The notes under the pieces were generated by a model. The model was not told the DNA's origin and did not search any database. It saw only the letters and a list, made by a program, of their open reading frames with translations. Below are positions 6,014 through 9,041 of a stretch of DNA of 9,041 nt, one piece after another. Where the stretch lies: the NCBI GenBank assembly GCA_005883905.1, contig VAYD01000308.1:1-9041 (forward strand). The letters are read 5' to 3'. The DNA is from Actinomycetota bacterium. GTDB lineage: Bacteria; Actinomycetota; Thermoleophilia; Solirubrobacterales; Solirubrobacteraceae. Within the stretch, counting starts at the first letter, position 1; each line of letters starts with the position of its first letter. Made by a program: the position numbers and the translations under genes.

Positions 6014-7645
6014 TCAGCTCCCGTTCTGGTGCTGCTCGAGCAGGTCGCGCTTGAGGACCTTGCCGGTCGCGTTGCGCGGCAGCTCGTCGACGAAGACGAC
6101 CTCGCGCGGGACCTTGTAGCCGGCGAGGTTGCGCTTGACGTAGGCCTTGAGGTCGTCCTCGCCGATCTGCTTGCCCCTCGTCTTCACGGCGTAGGCCTTC
6201 AGCCGCTGGCCGAACTGCTCGTCGTCGACGCCGATGACCGCGACCTCGTCGATCGCCTCGTGGTCGTGGAGGAGGTCCTCGACCTCGCGCGGGAAGACGT
6301 TCTCGCCGCCGGAGACGATCATCTCGTCGTCGCGGCCGTCGACGAACAGGTGGCCCGCGCGGTCGAAGTGGCCGACGTCGCCGGTGGACATCAGCCCGTC
6401 GATCTCGTCCTTGCCGCCGCCGCCGGTGTAGCCCTCGAACAGCATCTCGTTGCCGACGAAGATGCGGCCGGTCTCGCCCGGCGTCGTGACCGGCCTGCCG
6501 TCGGAGTCGTAGAGCTTCACGATCGTGCCGCGCGGCGGGCGGCCGGCGGTGCCCGGGGCGGCGCGCAGGTCCTCGGGCGTCGCGATCGTGGCCCAGGCGA
6601 CCTCGGTGGAGCCGTAGAGGTTGTAGAGGGCGTCGCCGAACGCATCCATCGTGCGGGTGGCGAGCTCGCCGGGGAGCGCGGAACCGGATGCGGCGATCAC
6701 GCGCAGCGCACTGAGGTCGTACCTCTGGATCGTCTCGATCGGCAGCTCGAGGATGCGCTGCAGCATCACCGGTACGACGGCGAGCGCGGTGGCCTCGTGC
6801 TGCGCGGTCAGGCTCAGCGTCGCCTCGGGGTCGAACTTGCGCCGCATGACGAGCGTCGAGCTGAGGCCCATGCCGAGCGTGAAGTGCGCGAAGCCCCAGG
6901 AGTGGAACATCGGCGCGGCGATCATCGTCGTCTCGCGCGCGCGCAGCGGGATCTTCGAGAACAGCGCCGCAGCGGGCTCCAGCGACTCGGGCTGCTTGCG
7001 CGAGGCGCCCTTGGGCGTGCCGGTCGTCCCCGACGTCAGGATCACGACGCGGCCCTTCTCGCTCGGCGGGACGACGTCCGCCGGGTCGCCCTGCCCGATC
7101 AGGTCCTCGAGCAGCGGGTCCTTGGGCTTCTCGCCGCCGTCGTGCCACGCGATGAAGCGCTTGCGCCGCACGCCCGCGTCGTGGACGAGCTCCTCGAACT
7201 CCGCGTCGTAGACGATCGCGACGGGCTTCTCGCGGTTGACCACGTCGGTGATCTGCGGGCCCGCGAACGAAGTGTTCAGGTACAGGCAATGGGCGCCGAG
7301 CTTCGACAACGCGACGGTGGCGTCGATGAAGCCGCGGTGGTTGCGGCACATGCTCGCCACGCCGTCGCCGTCGCGGATGCCGGCGTCGCTGAGCGCGTGG
7401 GCGAGCGCGTTCGTGCGCTCGTGCACCTCGCGGAAGGTCAGCGTGCCGAGCTCGTCGATGATCGCCGTCTCGTCGGGGTAGCGGATCGCGCTGCCCGTGT
7501 AGCCGGCGGCGGGCGTCGGACCCCACTTCTGCAGCGTGAGGCCGACGCGCAGCAGCTTGTCCGGCCGGGTCGGCCGGAAGATCCCCGTCTCGACGAGGGT
7601 CTTGGCGGTGTGAAGCCTGTCGGTGACCCGTCCGATCACGTTCAC
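6014..7645 (-). CDS. Acyl-CoA ligase (AMP-dependent synthetase, FadD-like)
   Basis: This 543-residue enzyme of the acyl-adenylate-forming superfamily activates a carboxylic acid, probably a fatty acid, with ATP and joins it to CoA. Core motifs are intact: the phosphate loop TSGTTGTPKG (204-213), YGSTE (344-348), STGD (420-423), the hinge region around Arg438 in DGRDDEMIVSGGENVFP, and the C-terminal catalytic lysine Lys529 in PRNATGKVLKRDL. The length is normal, and the N-terminus (GRVTDRLHTAKTLVETGI) resembles actinobacterial FadD proteins. The chain length accepted cannot be read from the sequence. The start is a GTG at 7645, one base after the TGA of the upstream gene, so the two are very likely co-transcribed and translationally coupled. 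Its stop lies next to the inverted-repeat element that separates it from the convergent GH3 gene. Confidence 0.93.
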   Translation of the reverse strand: MNVIGRVTDRLHTAKTLVETGIFRPTRPDKLLRVGLTLQKWGPTPAAGYTGSAIRYPDETAIIDELGTLTFREVHERTNALAHALSDAGIRDGDGVASMCRNHRGFIDATVALSKLGAHCLYLNTSFAGPQITDVVNREKPVAIVYDAEFEELVHDAGVRRKRFIAWHDGGEKPKDPLLEDLIGQGDPADVVPPSEKGRVVILTSGTTGTPKGASRKQPESLEPAAALFSKIPLRARETTMIAAPMFHSWGFAHFTLGMGLSSTLVMRRKFDPEATLSLTAQHEATALAVVPVMLQRILELPIETIQRYDLSALRVIAASGSALPGELATRTMDAFGDALYNLYGSTEVAWATIATPEDLRAAPGTAGRPPRGTIVKLYDSDGRPVTTPGETGRIFVGNEMLFEGYTGGGGKDEIDGLMSTGDVGHFDRAGHLFVDGRDDEMIVSGGENVFPREVEDLLHDHEAIDEVAVIGVDDEQFGQRLKAYAVKTRGKQIGEDDLKAYVKRNLAGYKVPREVVFVDELPRNATGKVLKRDLLEQHQNGS

Positions 7646-7646
7646 G

Positions 7647-8510
7647 TCACGGAAGCCTAAGTGTTGGCGGCAGTACCCCGCGCTCGATCAGGGCATGTAT
7701 GTCCGCGGCGCGGCGCGGGTTCAGGAAGACATGGCGCTGGCCGACGCTCGGCTTGGACTGCAGCAGGCCGTCGTCGAGCAGCGCCTCGCCGACGGCCTCG
7801 GCCAGCTTGCGGTCGTTGCCGGCGAAGCCGCGGGCGAGGTGCGTGAACTCGGTGTGGTAGCCGCCCCACTTCCCCATGCCGTTGAGCCGCTGCAGGATCC
7901 GCCTGGCGATCCGGCGCGCCGGGTCGGGATCGTCGTGGGGGCGCGTGGCCTCCTCGCCGGCCCTGTCGAACAGGAGCTCCTCGAACTGCTCCACCGACGC
8001 GGGGTCGGCCGGCATGCCGCCGAGCGCGGCGATCCGCGCAGCGGCGAGCAGCGGATGGCCGTCGCCGATCGGCGCGCGCAGGTCCGTGGCGGCGAGCTCG
8101 GGCACGACGAGCGCGCGGGCGCGCAGGCGGTCGACGCCCGCGAGCTGCTCCTCGAAGGCGAGGGCGACGAGCTCGGCGTCGGCGTTCACGAGGTGCAGCG
8201 CGAGGTAGCCGTCCTGCGCACCGGCGGTGAGCGACTCGGCGTCGGCGCCGGCGGCGACCAGCGCGCCGACGAGCGCGGCGACGAGGGTCCACGCGCGGTC
8301 GTCCACGGCAGCCGGGTCGGCGCGCAGCTGCGGCGCGACCGGCGCCACCGCCGTGCCGCCGGGCGCCACGGCGACGGTCACCGGCCGCCCGTAGCCGGAC
8401 CGCTTGCGCGCGAGCTCCTGCTGCCCGTGCTCCAGCTCGGCGCGGAGCAGCGCGCGCAGCTGGGCCGGCGAGGAACCCGGATCGGCGAGGGCGTCCGCGA
8501 GCGGATCCAT
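7647..8510 (-). CDS. Hypothetical protein with probable C-terminal winged-helix segment
   Basis: I do not recognise this 287-residue protein. It has no signal peptide and no clear membrane segment. The N-terminal two thirds are rich in Ala, Leu and acidic residues and look like a soluble alpha/beta domain. The C-terminal part (about 195-280) resembles a winged helix: helix ARRIARRILQRLN, the glycine-rich turn GMGKWGGYHTEF, helix RKLAEAVGEALLDDGLL, then a wing-like SKPSVGQRHVFLNP and a last helix. The GKWGGYHTEF stretch looks like the most conserved and specific piece. The ATG at 8510 follows GGTACGGGCG, which is not a good Shine-Dalgarno sequence. The stop is separated from the acyl-CoA ligase start by one base, implying a shared transcript and possibly a role tied to the ligase. 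Reading in this frame gives a balanced protein, whereas the overlapping frames give Arg/Ala-rich shadows. Confidence 0.75.
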   Translation of the reverse strand: MDPLADALADPGSSPAQLRALLRAELEHGQQELARKRSGYGRPVTVAVAPGGTAVAPVAPQLRADPAAVDDRAWTLVAALVGALVAAGADAESLTAGAQDGYLALHLVNADAELVALAFEEQLAGVDRLRARALVVPELAATDLRAPIGDGHPLLAAARIAALGGMPADPASVEQFEELLFDRAGEEATRPHDDPDPARRIARRILQRLNGMGKWGGYHTEFTHLARGFAGNDRKLAEAVGEALLDDGLLQSKPSVGQRHVFLNPRRAADIHALIERGVLPPTLRLP

Positions 8511-8559
8511 CGCCCGTACCGTACGCGTGGATGAGCGAGTGGTTCGAGCGGTACGGGCG
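8511..8559. repeat. Inverted repeat around divergent start codons (possible operator)
   Basis: CGCCCGTACCG at 8511-8521 and CGGTACGGGCG at 8549-8559 are exact reverse complements with a 27-base spacer. The left arm touches the start codon of the minus-strand hypothetical gene. The phosphatase ATG (8531-8533) lies in the spacer. Only 20 bases separate the divergent starts, so this repeat covers all of the available control DNA. It could bind a dimeric regulator or form an RNA stem around the phosphatase start. Confidence 0.45.
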
Positions 8560-9019
8560 CGCCGAGGTCGGCGACGGGCTGATGACGGGCTCGTATCCGT
8601 GCGATCGCGAGGACGTGGCGGCGCTGGCGGCGGACGGCGTCACGTGCCTGGTGAACCTCTGCGAGGACGGCGAGTACGAGGACGGGTGGCGCGCGTCCGT
8701 CGAGGCGGCGCTGCGAGAGCGAGGGTTGCAGGAGCAGCGCTTCGAGATCGTCGACTACGGCCGCCTGATGCCCGACGCTATCGAGCGTTCGGCGCGCCAG
8801 GTCGTCGCGTGGCTCGACGACGGCGAGCGCGTCTACGTGCACTGCCGGGCCGGCTGGCAGCGCAGCGCCGCGGTCGCCGCGGCGGCGCTCTCGGTCCGCG
8901 ACGGCATCGAGCCGGATGAGGCGCTGGGGCAGATCAAGCGCCGCAAGCCGAGCGCCGAGCCGCTGCCGCACCAGCGCGAGGACCTCTACCGCTGGTGGCG
9001 GCTCAGAGCGGGATCTTGA
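8531..9019 (+). CDS. Dual-specificity/tyrosine-phosphatase-like protein
   Basis: This 162-residue cytoplasmic protein carries the Cys-based phosphatase signature HCRAGWQRS (residues 104-112), with nucleophile Cys105, phosphate-binding Arg111 and Ser112. A candidate general acid, Asp75 in FEIVDYGRLMPD, lies 30 residues before the cysteine, the usual distance in dual-specificity phosphatases. The segment GVTCLVNLCED (36-46) matches the beta-strand and loop typical of the fold. The protein should hydrolyse a phosphate monoester. Whether the substrate is a phosphoprotein or a small molecule cannot be told. The ATG at 8531 has no clear ribosome binding site and may be read from a short or leaderless message. 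It is divergent from the hypothetical gene, and its last 17 bases overlap a probable gene end on the other strand. Confidence 0.88.
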   Translation: MSEWFERYGRAEVGDGLMTGSYPCDREDVAALAADGVTCLVNLCEDGEYEDGWRASVEAALRERGLQEQRFEIVDYGRLMPDAIERSARQVVAWLDDGERVYVHCRAGWQRSAAVAAAALSVRDGIEPDEALGQIKRRKPSAEPLPHQREDLYRWWRLRAGS

Positions 9020-9041
9020 GGCGCTTGGTCAGCTTGGACTT
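9003..9041 (-). CDS. Possible C-terminal end of a minus-strand gene, cut by window edge
   Basis: Reading the minus strand from the window end gives KSKLTKRLKIPL and a TGA stop (9005-9003). The codons (AAG, CTG, ACC, CGC, CTC, ATC, CCG) are the preferred ones for this genome, and a basic tail is plausible for a real protein. If real, it converges on the phosphatase gene and overlaps it by 17 bases. Twelve residues are too few to name a family. Confidence 0.4.
   Translation of the reverse strand, partial: KSKLTKRLKIPL

Noticed and set aside
5886..6119. 77-residue plus-strand frame starting in the inverted repeat
   Set aside because: It begins at a chance ATG in the repeat arm and crosses the ligase end. 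There is no ribosome binding site or homology signal.
5406..7526. 706-residue open minus-strand frame
   Set aside because: It is a shadow of the acyl-CoA ligase in another frame and runs through the inverted-repeat element. Its composition is Arg/Ala-rich.
6029..8534. Two long plus-strand frames opposite the ligase and hypothetical genes
   Set aside because: They mirror well-supported minus-strand genes and show no domain.

Overview
The window is a single high-GC stretch with tightly packed genes. No gap between genes is longer than about 130 bases, and codons strongly prefer G or C at the third position. Protein content (a secreted family-3 glycosidase, an actinobacterial-type acyl-CoA ligase, a YceD/DUF177 protein ending in a Cys cluster, a ROK regulator with a DNA-binding head) suggests a soil-type Actinomycetota. 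A member of the Thermoleophilia/Solirubrobacterales is my best guess. That placement is an inference from composition and protein style, not from a marker gene.

Layout. Positions 1-2227 hold three minus-strand genes in transcription order: a ROK-family transcriptional regulator (2227-1031), a YceD/DUF177 protein (1004-492), and an M20 metallopeptidase/deacylase that starts on a GTGA overlap with the YceD stop and runs off the left edge (495-1). A 124-base divergent intergenic region (2228-2351) separates the ROK gene from a large plus-strand gene for a secreted, multi-domain GH3 enzyme of the beta-xylosidase type (2352-5885). As given, this gene has two compensating frameshifts, near 3711-3719 and 5430-5437. 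A 127-base element (5883-6009) bounded by a perfect 18-bp inverted repeat fills the whole gap between the GH3 gene and the next gene, which converges on it. An acyl-CoA ligase (7645-6014, minus) follows. It is preceded on the same strand, with one base between stop and start, by an unrecognised protein with a probable winged-helix tail (8510-7647, minus). Divergent from that, with only 20 bases between start codons, is a small dual-specificity-type phosphatase (8531-9019, plus). The last bases hold what is probably the C-terminal end of another minus-strand gene (9041-9003), overlapping the phosphatase stop.

How the parts may work together. ROK regulators commonly sense a sugar and control neighbouring sugar-use genes, so the divergent ROK/GH3 pair looks like a local xylan or arabinoxylan (or related glycan) response unit. 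The palindromes in the shared intergenic region are candidate operator sites. The remaining genes look like housekeeping or lipid metabolism and show no clear link to the GH3 gene. The most unusual items are the inverted-repeat element between the convergent genes, which looks like a TA-inserted miniature element and folds best as a plus-strand RNA, and the paired frameshifts in an otherwise well-preserved enzyme. I found no CRISPR array, tRNA, rRNA, integrase or transposase, and no clear defence system.
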